A stretch of 64,000 nt of DNA, taken from contig NZ_CP133671.1 of the NCBI RefSeq assembly GCF_031326345.1, positions 4,216,001-4,280,000 on the forward strand, read 5' to 3'. Made by a program: the position numbers and the translations under genes. Position 1 is the stretch's first letter. Every line of letters begins with the position of its first letter. Positions 18,467 through 26,108 of the stretch are shown piece by piece. This DNA comes from Aureispira sp. CCB-E (lineage in GTDB: Bacteria > Bacteroidota > Bacteroidia > Chitinophagales > Saprospiraceae). The notes below the pieces were generated by a model. The model did not search any database, was not told the DNA's origin, and saw only the letters and a list, made by a program, of their open reading frames with translations.

Positions 18467-19375
18467 CTAATACAATGCCGTATTATTTCCTTGTATCTGA
18501 AAGAACAATTTAGCAGGTCGAACTTTTTGTCCTTCTTCGTACAAATATTGTTTTCCTTCGGTGTCGATCATTGGAATATGTGGATCTGTTAATAAAAAGG
18601 AATCGTGAATCAATAGATTTTGAAAAGCATTTCTTACTTGATCTGCATCAACCCCTAGCGTTGCCCCTAAATATTGCCCAAAACCTAGATACTGTTCTAT
18701 TCCTATTGCCAATACGCCAGCACTTTTTTCTTGATACAAAACATCTTTCATGGCTCGATAACCATATTTCGCAGGAAATTGCTTTGATTTCATGGTAATG
18801 CTTCCTGGACCGTAGGGATCGGCTGTCCAAGCAATATTAGCAATCGAAATTTGAGTATTTTGTATTCTATAATATAAACCAACCGCTCCAGTTCTGTGCT
18901 TATCCTCTTGAAAAAATGCCAAAAAATCATTTTCCATCAACAAACTAAAACCATAAATTCCAAAACCAAATGTCCCAGTTAATTGAGAAGTTTTTATATT
19001 ATCCAAATAAAAATTATAGCTATAACCAATGGAATATGGGCGACTTGTTTGGTTGCTAATTTCATGAATAAAAGGACTATAATGCACCGAATCTTTAGCT
19101 CCAAAAGCAGCTACAACTCCCACTCTAAGCTGCCCCTCCCAAGAAGGAATTTCTGTTGCAAAAGAACGTGGATTGTAATAACCTGCTAGTTGTAAATTTG
19201 CTTGTATGTATTCGTAATGGAAATAAACCTTTGCGATCAAACCAATTCGGTTAAAATGGCTTCCCAAATTAAAAGAAAAACCAATCTGCCCGCCAAAACC
19301 TTGTCCAAAATCCAGTTGGGCAGTTGCACTACATGTTATCAAAAAAAAGAACGTTGACAAAAAAAATTGCTTCAT
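18467..19375 (-). CDS. Secreted beta-strand-rich protein, possibly of the polymorphic toxin type 23 family
   Basis: The product is 302 residues, with a Sec signal (residues 1-19, cleavage after ATAQ). The rest alternates aromatic and glycine residues (GQGFGGQIGFSFNLGSH, YSIGYSYNFYLDN, TGTFGFGIYGFSLL), suggesting beta-strands. The stretch GLYYRIQNTQISIANIAWTADPYGPG, with FPAKYGYRAMKD after it, resembles the domain called bacterial toxin 23 in Bacteroidota, but I recall this only loosely and give it low weight; an outer-membrane barrel is the alternative. It starts 4 bp after the stop of the B3/B4-domain gene, so the two form an operon with this gene second. No immunity gene is recognisable. 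Confidence 0.5.
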   Translation of the reverse strand: MKQFFLSTFFFLITCSATAQLDFGQGFGGQIGFSFNLGSHFNRIGLIAKVYFHYEYIQANLQLAGYYNPRSFATEIPSWEGQLRVGVVAAFGAKDSVHYSPFIHEISNQTSRPYSIGYSYNFYLDNIKTSQLTGTFGFGIYGFSLLMENDFLAFFQEDKHRTGAVGLYYRIQNTQISIANIAWTADPYGPGSITMKSKQFPAKYGYRAMKDVLYQEKSAGVLAIGIEQYLGFGQYLGATLGVDADQVRNAFQNLLIHDSFLLTDPHIPMIDTEGKQYLYEEGQKVRPAKLFFQIQGNNTALY

Positions 19376-19379
19376 CAGA

Positions 19380-20042
19380 TTACTCGATAATTAAAGTTTG
19401 GCAATCCGTTGCATTCGTATATTCCTCATACAAGCTCTTGGTCTGTATCAAACTATCTTTTAAAGTGGCATGATTTCCAAAGTTTAGAAAAACCATCAAA
19501 AAAGAACTTGTATTTTCTGTCACCATCGTTCGAGTAGAGTCGCTCGTTGGCGTACCAAAAGCCCCTTTGTTATCTCTAAAAACAGGCAAATGTTCAATAT
19601 TTAAATCTCCCTTTCCTATCCCCTCATAAAGTTCTCCTTTTGCACCTATTCCCAACACAATATCCCCCTCTATTTTTGCAGCATCATAGCCTCCTATCGA
19701 ATATCCCGTCTTTATGGAAATTAAATTCAATGTATCTACAATCGTATTAATTTGATACAATCCCTTTCCAGAGACTACTCGCCTTAATAAAGCCTCTGCC
19801 GATAAACGATAACGGCTAGGATCTTTTCCCAAAGCCTTGTAAGCTGCTCTAGAAGAAGCGATCGCTTCAATTTGACTGACCTCTGGTCTAGTCAACTCTT
19901 GAGCCAAAGAAGCGCAAGTATCTTGTATTTTTTTTTCGAGTCCTTTTGAACTAGCCTCCCAAGTCAATTGACAAGAGAAGCAGCCCAAAACCAAATCAGG
20001 GCATTTTTTTCTTATTTCTGGAGCAATAGAAATATTATTCAT
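19380..20042 (-). CDS. B3/B4 (tRNA-synthetase editing-like) domain protein
   Basis: A free-standing B3/B4 domain as found in the beta subunit of phenylalanyl-tRNA synthetase, here 220 residues. Recognisable parts are RAAYKALGKDPSRYRLSAEALLRRV, the YQINTIVDTLNLISI helix, and the glycine-rich GGYDAAKIEGDIVLGIG. Such stand-alone proteins are proposed to hydrolyse mischarged tRNAs or related aminoacyl esters, but the function is not proven. First gene of a two-gene unit with the beta-rich secreted protein downstream (4-bp gap). Confidence 0.85.
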   Translation of the reverse strand: MNNISIAPEIRKKCPDLVLGCFSCQLTWEASSKGLEKKIQDTCASLAQELTRPEVSQIEAIASSRAAYKALGKDPSRYRLSAEALLRRVVSGKGLYQINTIVDTLNLISIKTGYSIGGYDAAKIEGDIVLGIGAKGELYEGIGKGDLNIEHLPVFRDNKGAFGTPTSDSTRTMVTENTSSFLMVFLNFGNHATLKDSLIQTKSLYEEYTNATDCQTLIIE

Positions 20043-20279
20043 AAATGTGTAATAATGCTTTTATAGTTTAGTCGTATGCTAGTAATGCCTTACTAAGCCA
20101 TTTTTGTCCCAATTGGGAACAATTAGAAATTGATTTCGGGGGCTTTTAATCGGCTTATTGTTTTAATACTGGAAGGATTAATCATCCAATCCATCCAAAG
20201 ATGCATTTTTCAGTTTTTTGTTAAAACTCAAAAAAATATAAAACCACGCAATAATAGCACAGTTAAGTTTTATCTTTTA

Positions 20280-22133
20280 CTAATCGTCTAATTTAATAAA
20301 CTGTTTATTTCTCAATATATAACGATGCGCTCCAATTTCAACAATTTCTCCTTCTTTTTTTTCGCTAAGATTGAGAATATCTTGTCTTAAAGTATGAATA
20401 GAACCTTTCGTTCGATGGGCAATGGTCAAATACTCTTCGTTGATATCTGGCTTAAGTACTTGATAAAAGCTATTTTTTTCTTCTGCCCCACATAGAATAA
20501 TTCGAATTGGAATGTCGATTTGTGAGAGTAACTCCATATCACGAACACGACTATAACTATCTGCAATTAGCACTACTTCTTCTATATCTTGACGTTGTTG
20601 AATGCCTTTTAAGACCGCTTCTAAATCATTTTCGGGCGGCTCTCCCCCTCCTAAACCTCGTTCTATAGCCAGATGCATGGTATTTATAACTAAAGGCAAT
20701 TCTTCCCAAGCACCTTCACAGTCATAAATCCCCCCCGTTGCTCCTATTTTTTTTGCACTGGCCATTTTCTGATCGCCATCATTAAAAAATAAATACTTGG
20801 TGTGTTCTCCTTGTTTTAGATTTAACAAATGCCAAATTAAAACCTCCTCCAAGTAAGGGTTCATACTTTGTGTTATATCTGTCACTACAACTTTTCCTTT
20901 CCATGATTCCTTAAAACGCTGTAATGTTGCCAAAATCGGTTTCCCTTCATCCACAAAATAATTGGGATTAACCTTTAGTTGCTCTTCTATGATTGCTACC
21001 TTAGCTTTTACCGCTTTTCTAATTTTAAACGTTCGTTTAATCGGAATAGGTTGATTTTTTCGAATCAGCTCTTGTATCAATTTTTCTTCTAAATTTAGCT
21101 TCCTTAACGAGTCTAATTCTTTTGCTTGCCGCAACTCTTCTGCCACCGCTATAGAATCTCGACGGGCAGCCAAGAGCTCCTGTTTCTTTTGACGAGCACG
21201 CCATGCTTTAGAGGTAACCGACTCATAAACAATAGTTTCAACTACAATATCACTCTCCTGATCCAAAACAACTTCTTTTTCACCAAAATTGAGATTATAA
21301 GTCGCATTGAGCACATAGACATCATCTAGAGGTACCAAAATCTGTGCAATCCCATAAGCATTTGTCACTCCTTCGTAGCGAGTCCCGTCTTTTTTGCTAA
21401 TCAACCAAAAGGTTTCTCCTTCGGTCAAATTTCCATCCAAATCTTGAAATACAAAATTAAATAATGCACGATGAATAGATGGGTATTTATCCATTCCTAA
21501 TTTTCGCTCAAACAACACATCCTCAGTCCAAGCAGCGTAAGGTTTGTTAGGAATTTCAAATTTATAATAATTCGGTGCTCCTTTCAAATTTAGCATATAC
21601 TCACAACCTATTGGCAAATCAAGTGCCGCTCGCCCATTCGAATCCGTCGTTACCCGATGTGTTTTTCGGCTCGTCCCACTTCGTATCGTCAATTCTTCCA
21701 TCAAATTAGATGGCTTATTATCACTGTTAATGAGCCGAATATGCACTGGTATATCAATCAACAAAGCACTCCCATCTTTAGGCATTTCGTAAAAAGGCAC
21801 TGGAATTTCGTGTCGTTGATATTCCCCCTTGGGAATTGTTACCGAAGCAAAACGCTGCCAATTATCCAAATGCACTGCATAGATGTCGTCTATAGGTACC
21901 AACGAAGCTGCTTTCCCTTCTTTATCCGTCTCTAAATAGAGTTCTTTTTTATTTTTTTGTCCTTCTAATACAAATTTCTTCCCTCCAACGGGTTCTTTTG
22001 TCATTGGATTAGTGAATATAAATGTCACAACCGCTTCTGTTTTGGTTGGCTTTAATTGTGCCTTGACAGAAATGGGGATATTGCACAGCAAGAATAGAAC
22101 AAGAAAAAAATGACAGATTTTGGACATGGGCAT
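20280..22133 (-). CDS. Secreted protein with three N-terminal repeats and a vWA/MIDAS-like C-terminal domain
   Basis: I do not recognise a named family. The product is 617 residues with a signal peptide (1-25, cleavage after VKAQ). Three related beta units of about 90-110 residues follow, each with a D-x-x-G-x-A ... P-x-x-x-x-Y-x-L core (TDKEGKAASLVPIDDIYAV about 69-87, TDSNGRAALDLPIGCEYML about 163-181, NAYGIAQILVPLDDVYVL about 258-275). A charged helical linker spans about 305-390. From about 412 the sequence is vWA-like: VVVTDITQSM gives a DxTxS MIDAS (Asp419, Thr421, Ser423), and VLIADSYS (about 521-528) supplies another acidic loop; GGGEPPEND (495-503) lies where vWA domains have a metal-proximal loop. 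Likely a periplasmic or surface binding protein that holds a divalent metal. Transcribed alone. Confidence 0.7.
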   Translation of the reverse strand: MPMSKICHFFLVLFLLCNIPISVKAQLKPTKTEAVVTFIFTNPMTKEPVGGKKFVLEGQKNKKELYLETDKEGKAASLVPIDDIYAVHLDNWQRFASVTIPKGEYQRHEIPVPFYEMPKDGSALLIDIPVHIRLINSDNKPSNLMEELTIRSGTSRKTHRVTTDSNGRAALDLPIGCEYMLNLKGAPNYYKFEIPNKPYAAWTEDVLFERKLGMDKYPSIHRALFNFVFQDLDGNLTEGETFWLISKKDGTRYEGVTNAYGIAQILVPLDDVYVLNATYNLNFGEKEVVLDQESDIVVETIVYESVTSKAWRARQKKQELLAARRDSIAVAEELRQAKELDSLRKLNLEEKLIQELIRKNQPIPIKRTFKIRKAVKAKVAIIEEQLKVNPNYFVDEGKPILATLQRFKESWKGKVVVTDITQSMNPYLEEVLIWHLLNLKQGEHTKYLFFNDGDQKMASAKKIGATGGIYDCEGAWEELPLVINTMHLAIERGLGGGEPPENDLEAVLKGIQQRQDIEEVVLIADSYSRVRDMELLSQIDIPIRIILCGAEEKNSFYQVLKPDINEEYLTIAHRTKGSIHTLRQDILNLSEKKEGEIVEIGAHRYILRNKQFIKLDD

Positions 22134-22563
22134 ATAAAATAATTATTGAATATCGACGTTTAATAATAGTAATTGGTTTATTCTATACAAAACGAAGCCG
22201 TAAATAGAGTATAATAATATTATCTTTAAACGAATAATTCTCTTTGGTTAGTACCTCAAATATTAGGTTAATAATAATTTTTTGTGTCCTATTGATTAAG
22301 GTTTTATTTTATAATTGTTATTAACCAAATGGTTGTTAAAACTATAACATTGTCTTAAAAAAAAGAAATTAAGCATTCTAAATTTGGTAATTCTACCAAA
22401 AAACCCTATTATTGATAGCCGTATAGATAGAATATTGAAATAAAAGACATCAAAAGTAAGTTCCTATAACATTGTAGTAAATAAAAAAAATAGCTATTCT
22501 CCAATGTTGAACTACTTTTTAAGAAAAGAAAAAAACTCGCTAAATTTTCTAAAAAAAAAATTA
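22134..22563. other. 430-bp divergent intergenic region
   Basis: Very AT-rich spacer between the vWA gene and a small secreted-protein gene. I see no repeat copy, hairpin terminator or open frame; promoters for both genes must lie here but none is convincing by eye. Confidence 0.5.
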
Positions 22564-22971
22564 ATGAAGGCCGTAACTTGCATTACCTTTATTCTCCTAT
22601 TATGCCAATACGCAATAGGACAACATCAAACCGCTTCTACCTCTGACATTGCCATTGTTTCTACTCCTTCCTCTGATATTGATTGGGCTAATTTTGAAAA
22701 TGAATTAACAAAAGAAGATAATTGGTCTTTTCACACCAACCAAGAAGGCAAATTGCTTTATATAGATTTTGAATCTTTAGGTGGCAAAATGAATCGTTTG
22801 GTCTTAAAGTCTTCCGAAAAAGATATTGTTATTGAAGATAATCACCTTTTTGACCTTCCAATCAACACTATTTACGAAGTAAATTTGGAAAAATTAAAAA
22901 GAGGTAGTTATTTTGTAGAGTTATATACTTACGACAACAAAATTATTCGTGAGGAAATAACCATTCAATAA
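22564..22971 (+). CDS. Small secreted protein with a single beta-sandwich-like domain
   Basis: Unknown function. From the ATG at 22564 the product is 135 residues with a clear signal peptide (MKAVTCITFILLLCQYAIGQ). The upstream ATG at 22504 would put 20 Lys-rich residues before the signal and is rejected. The C-terminal third (VNLEKLKRGSYFVELYTYDN, then a short strand) resembles the last strands of a type IX secretion sorting domain (G-x-Y-x-V pattern), but most of the usual PNP-type motif is absent, so it may simply share the immunoglobulin-like fold. The next gene in the same direction starts 51 bp downstream. Confidence 0.6.
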   Translation: MKAVTCITFILLLCQYAIGQHQTASTSDIAIVSTPSSDIDWANFENELTKEDNWSFHTNQEGKLLYIDFESLGGKMNRLVLKSSEKDIVIEDNHLFDLPINTIYEVNLEKLKRGSYFVELYTYDNKIIREEITIQ

Positions 22972-23022
22972 ATTATCAACAAGATAGAAAAGAGTTTTTC
23001 TATCTATCTAATTAGACTTGGC

Positions 23023-24024
23023 TTGGATCTATCTTATCACATAGAAGAACTCCTTTTTTCAAACGATTGTGTTATTATACCCACAATTGGGGGCTTTATT
23101 GTCAATTACGCTTCTGCATCAATTGACTTTGTAGAACAGCGTCTATTACCTCCTCAAAAAGTCGTTTCCTTCAATCCCAAGTTAGTCAACAACGATGGCT
23201 TGTTAGCCAACCATATTGCTCAAAAAGAACATTTAACTTATAAACAAGCTACTCAAAAAGTAGAGGCTTTTAGTCGTCAAATTGAAGTTGATTTATTTAA
23301 CAATAAAATTGTTCATTTTGAAAATATTGGTAAACTGTATTTTAACTCAGATTCTAAATTAGAATTTGTTCCTGCTGATACTAATTTCTTGAAAGACGCT
23401 TATGGGTTACCTAGTTTGGCTTGTACTCCAATTCTTCGCAACAAGGATTACTTGAGCAAACAAGACATACCAGAGCATTTAGTTCCGATCAAACGAAAAC
23501 AAAAAGCAGGTATTTTGTCGATTGTAGCACAACCTAAAGTGATTGCTATTGCTGCTGTCTTTATTTTTGCTTTATCTACACCGTTTATCTATCGGGCTAT
23601 TGTTGGTGCTTCTAGCACTAATCCACCTACAACTATTGCTAGCAATAACAATACATCTACTCAAGATACAAACAATAGTTCTCAAGCTTCTTTGATCCCA
23701 TCTATCGGAAGTAATCCAACAGCAACCCAACCTGAAGTTGAAGAAACACCAGTTGATACAATTGTTGAGAAAGTGATTGAAGAGTTGCCTGAGATAGACA
23801 AAAATGCAGAAGATTATGTTATTGTTTTGGGAGCTTTTGGAAAAAAGAGAAATGCTGATCGTCTGGCCAAAAAATTAGAAAAAGACAATTACCTACCAGA
23901 GGTAACTGTAAAAAATGGGTTAAATAGAGTTGGTGTTCAAATTACTTGTACTCCAGAAGAACTAAAGTTGCATTTAGATTTTTTGCAAGAAAATTATAAC
24001 AAAAAAGCTTGGGTTGTAGAGTAA
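23023..24024 (+). CDS. HU-CCDC81 and SPOR domain membrane protein
   Basis: The N-terminal part (1-140) matches the paired bacterial HU-CCDC81 domains found in Bacteroidota (YHIEELLFSNDCVIIPTIGGFI, then LANHIAQKEHLTYKQA). A transmembrane helix sits near 170-190 (VIAIAAVFIFALSTPFIY), followed by a Ser/Thr/Asn-rich disordered stretch. A SPOR domain at about 265-333 (YVIVLGAFGKKRNADRLAKKL) should bind denuded peptidoglycan, pointing to a role at the division septum or cell wall. The start is a TTG at 23023; no ATG is in frame upstream, and MDLSYHIEELLF aligns with the usual start of this family, so the TTG is likely real. The preceding stop is 51 bp away. Confidence 0.85.
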   Translation: MDLSYHIEELLFSNDCVIIPTIGGFIVNYASASIDFVEQRLLPPQKVVSFNPKLVNNDGLLANHIAQKEHLTYKQATQKVEAFSRQIEVDLFNNKIVHFENIGKLYFNSDSKLEFVPADTNFLKDAYGLPSLACTPILRNKDYLSKQDIPEHLVPIKRKQKAGILSIVAQPKVIAIAAVFIFALSTPFIYRAIVGASSTNPPTTIASNNNTSTQDTNNSSQASLIPSIGSNPTATQPEVEETPVDTIVEKVIEELPEIDKNAEDYVIVLGAFGKKRNADRLAKKLEKDNYLPEVTVKNGLNRVGVQITCTPEELKLHLDFLQENYNKKAWVVE

Positions 24025-24049
24025 GCCAATTGCTAAAGTTGACTTTGTA

Positions 24050-25240
24050 TTAATCAAAAAAAGAGACTACCTTTTGGCTAAAAGTTTTCACATCTACTTG
24101 TTCTATTGGATGCTTAACTCCCTCTAATAATTTAAACGTCCCGTTGGGTAAAGTATTGGCAACCTCTCTAGTCTCTTCTTCACTAACCATTCTATCTTTT
24201 GAACCGACTGTTAATAAAACCCTATGCTGAATTTTTTGAAAATCTTCTGTAGACAACTTTGCACCATTGCCCAAAGCTAACATCATTGCAGCTGTTTTGC
24301 TTAAATGAACCTTCCAATCTAAGGGAGCATGTCGTTCTTTCAATGTTTCTGCAAAAGCAGGAACTTTCTTTTTTATCACAACTGGATCAAGCATTTTTAC
24401 TTCTTTAGAAGCACTTTCTGCCGACCAAGCAAATTTTGTTGCTAACGTAAAAATCCTAAAAACTTTGCTAGGATGTTTCAGAGCCAGATTCAAAGCCACA
24501 TAGCCCCCCATTGAATATCCTAAGATATCAATCTGCGCAATTTTATTTTTATTGAGGTACTCCAACACATTTTCTGTGAAACAATCAATAGAAAAATTTG
24601 CTGCTTCTGTCGCTCTTCCTCCATGTCCTTCAAAATTAAGTGTATGTACCTCAAAATAAGGTTCCAATGCCTGTTTCAAAGGGCTTAGTTGCTCAGCACT
24701 CCCTAGTGCTCCATGTAGTAACAATAGTTTCTGATTCATTTTACGTTGAATTTCAAATACGATTCTTGCGGAATAGTTTTCTTTTATAGTATGAATTGCT
24801 TGCTCATAAAAATTGCGACGTTCTTCTAATTTTTGCTCAATAAAAAGGCGCAATGCCACGCTATCTTTGCCCTTTAGCAAAGGTCTTTTGTCTTGTTCTC
24901 CAATCAAACGTTCTACCAATACATCAATCGGCGGATCCAAAAAGAAACTGCATCCCGTTTGATTGATCCAAGGCATATTACCCGAAAAACAAGGCGTTCC
25001 CCCTCCCAAAGCAATGACTGCTCTAGCCGATTCTAACTGCCGTAAACACACTGTTTCTACCTGCCGAAAGTAAGCTTCCCCTTTCTGTTCAAAAATATCA
25101 GTGATTGTACATCCCTCTTCGGACTCAATAAAGGCATCTAAATCTATCAATGGCACGTCTAATACCTCTGACAGTATTTTGCCAATATGCGATTTTCCAG
25201 AGCCCATAAAGCCCAGCAAATATATATTATGTTTCAACAT
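24050..25240 (-). CDS. Shikimate kinase fused to an alpha/beta hydrolase
   Basis: A single 396-residue frame carrying two enzymes. Residues 1-165 form a shikimate kinase (AroK/AroL type): Walker A GSGKS at 13-17, shikimate-binding LIDLDAF (31-37), GGGTP (79-83), and the lid QDKRPLL (116-122). From Met168 begins a complete alpha/beta hydrolase: LLLLHGALG, nucleophile elbow GYSMGG (Ser243), acid Asp349 (GSKDR), and His377 (VKHPIE). The overall look is of a MenH/esterase-like small hydrolase. In typical bacteria these are separate genes. The first 14 bp overlap the 3' end of the MarR-type gene, so it is translated from an operon. Nothing links the hydrolase to the shikimate pathway except this fusion. 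Confidence 0.88.
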   Translation of the reverse strand: MLKHNIYLLGFMGSGKSHIGKILSEVLDVPLIDLDAFIESEEGCTITDIFEQKGEAYFRQVETVCLRQLESARAVIALGGGTPCFSGNMPWINQTGCSFFLDPPIDVLVERLIGEQDKRPLLKGKDSVALRLFIEQKLEERRNFYEQAIHTIKENYSARIVFEIQRKMNQKLLLLHGALGSAEQLSPLKQALEPYFEVHTLNFEGHGGRATEAANFSIDCFTENVLEYLNKNKIAQIDILGYSMGGYVALNLALKHPSKVFRIFTLATKFAWSAESASKEVKMLDPVVIKKKVPAFAETLKERHAPLDWKVHLSKTAAMMLALGNGAKLSTEDFQKIQHRVLLTVGSKDRMVSEEETREVANTLPNGTFKLLEGVKHPIEQVDVKTFSQKVVSFFD

Positions 25241-25871
25241 AGTCCTCTACAATTATCTCCAAAGGAGCGTCTTTTTCATTGTGAAAAATAGGATTATGAA
25301 AATAGTTCAATTTATTCAATAGTTCAAACAATTGCTGTTTTTCTATATCCGTCAACTCTCCTGTCGCTATTGCACCTATTTGTTGTAATATAGGCAAGGC
25401 ACTAAAAAAAACCTCCTGACCTTTTGCAGTAATTTTCACTCGTTTGGCCCGTTTATCCTCTGGATCAGGAAAAGACTCAATCAATTCATTCCGCTCTAAC
25501 CTACGAATAACTTCCATTCCTGAAGTAAATTCACTAGTATTTTTTTGAATTAATTTATTCTTTCGTAAATCTCCAAAAGTAGCTAGCGTTGCCAAAAAAC
25601 CAAAATCTTCCGATGTTTGTAAAAGTGAATTCTTAAATCCCTTTTTATAGTAAAATCGAGTGTATTTATACATTAATGCAATCAATTGACAAATTTGAGC
25701 ATTAATATTTCCCTGCAATGGTACCGACTTTAATCTTTTGCTCCCCACACTTTCATCTAAGATTGGAGTTCCTTGCATCCAACTAATAAAGTCTTTTACC
25801 GTCTCTCCATCTCCTTTCTTTTCAAATTGCTCTAAATAAGGAAGTATTTCTATCAATAATTTGTATTTCAT
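25227..25871 (-). CDS. MarR-family transcriptional regulator
   Basis: Winged-helix DNA-binding protein of 214 residues, longer than typical MarR proteins (about 145) because of about 60 extra N-terminal residues. The wing region IESFPDPEDKRAKRVKITAKG is the standard MarR signature (DxRxxxxxLTxxG); the recognition-helix part is EFTSGMEVIRRLERNELI. It overlaps the shikimate kinase/hydrolase gene by 14 bp and precedes it, so regulator and fusion protein share a transcript. The ligand and operator are unknown. Confidence 0.85.
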   Translation of the reverse strand: MKYKLLIEILPYLEQFEKKGDGETVKDFISWMQGTPILDESVGSKRLKSVPLQGNINAQICQLIALMYKYTRFYYKKGFKNSLLQTSEDFGFLATLATFGDLRKNKLIQKNTSEFTSGMEVIRRLERNELIESFPDPEDKRAKRVKITAKGQEVFFSALPILQQIGAIATGELTDIEKQQLFELLNKLNYFHNPIFHNEKDAPLEIIVEDYVET

Positions 25872-26108
25872 CCACTAAGCTGTTTAAATAATTTTCTATT
25901 GACAATTATTTTTTATTAAAAATATCTCAAAATAAAAAGCAAAACACCACTGTATATCAAACATTTAAATCACAAAACAGTTTGCTTTTCTTGTCATTTA
26001 GAAAAAAATAAGCTGTAAAATAAACTTTTTTTTCTTGGATATTAAACCTAATTACATTTACTATGTTATCACAATATTATTAACAATATTACAACAAAAA
26101 AATATCAA

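Noticed and set aside
18467-19375. Confident call of a toxin
   Set aside because: Only loose resemblance recalled by eye; beta-strand pattern fits an outer-membrane protein as well, and no immunity gene is visible.
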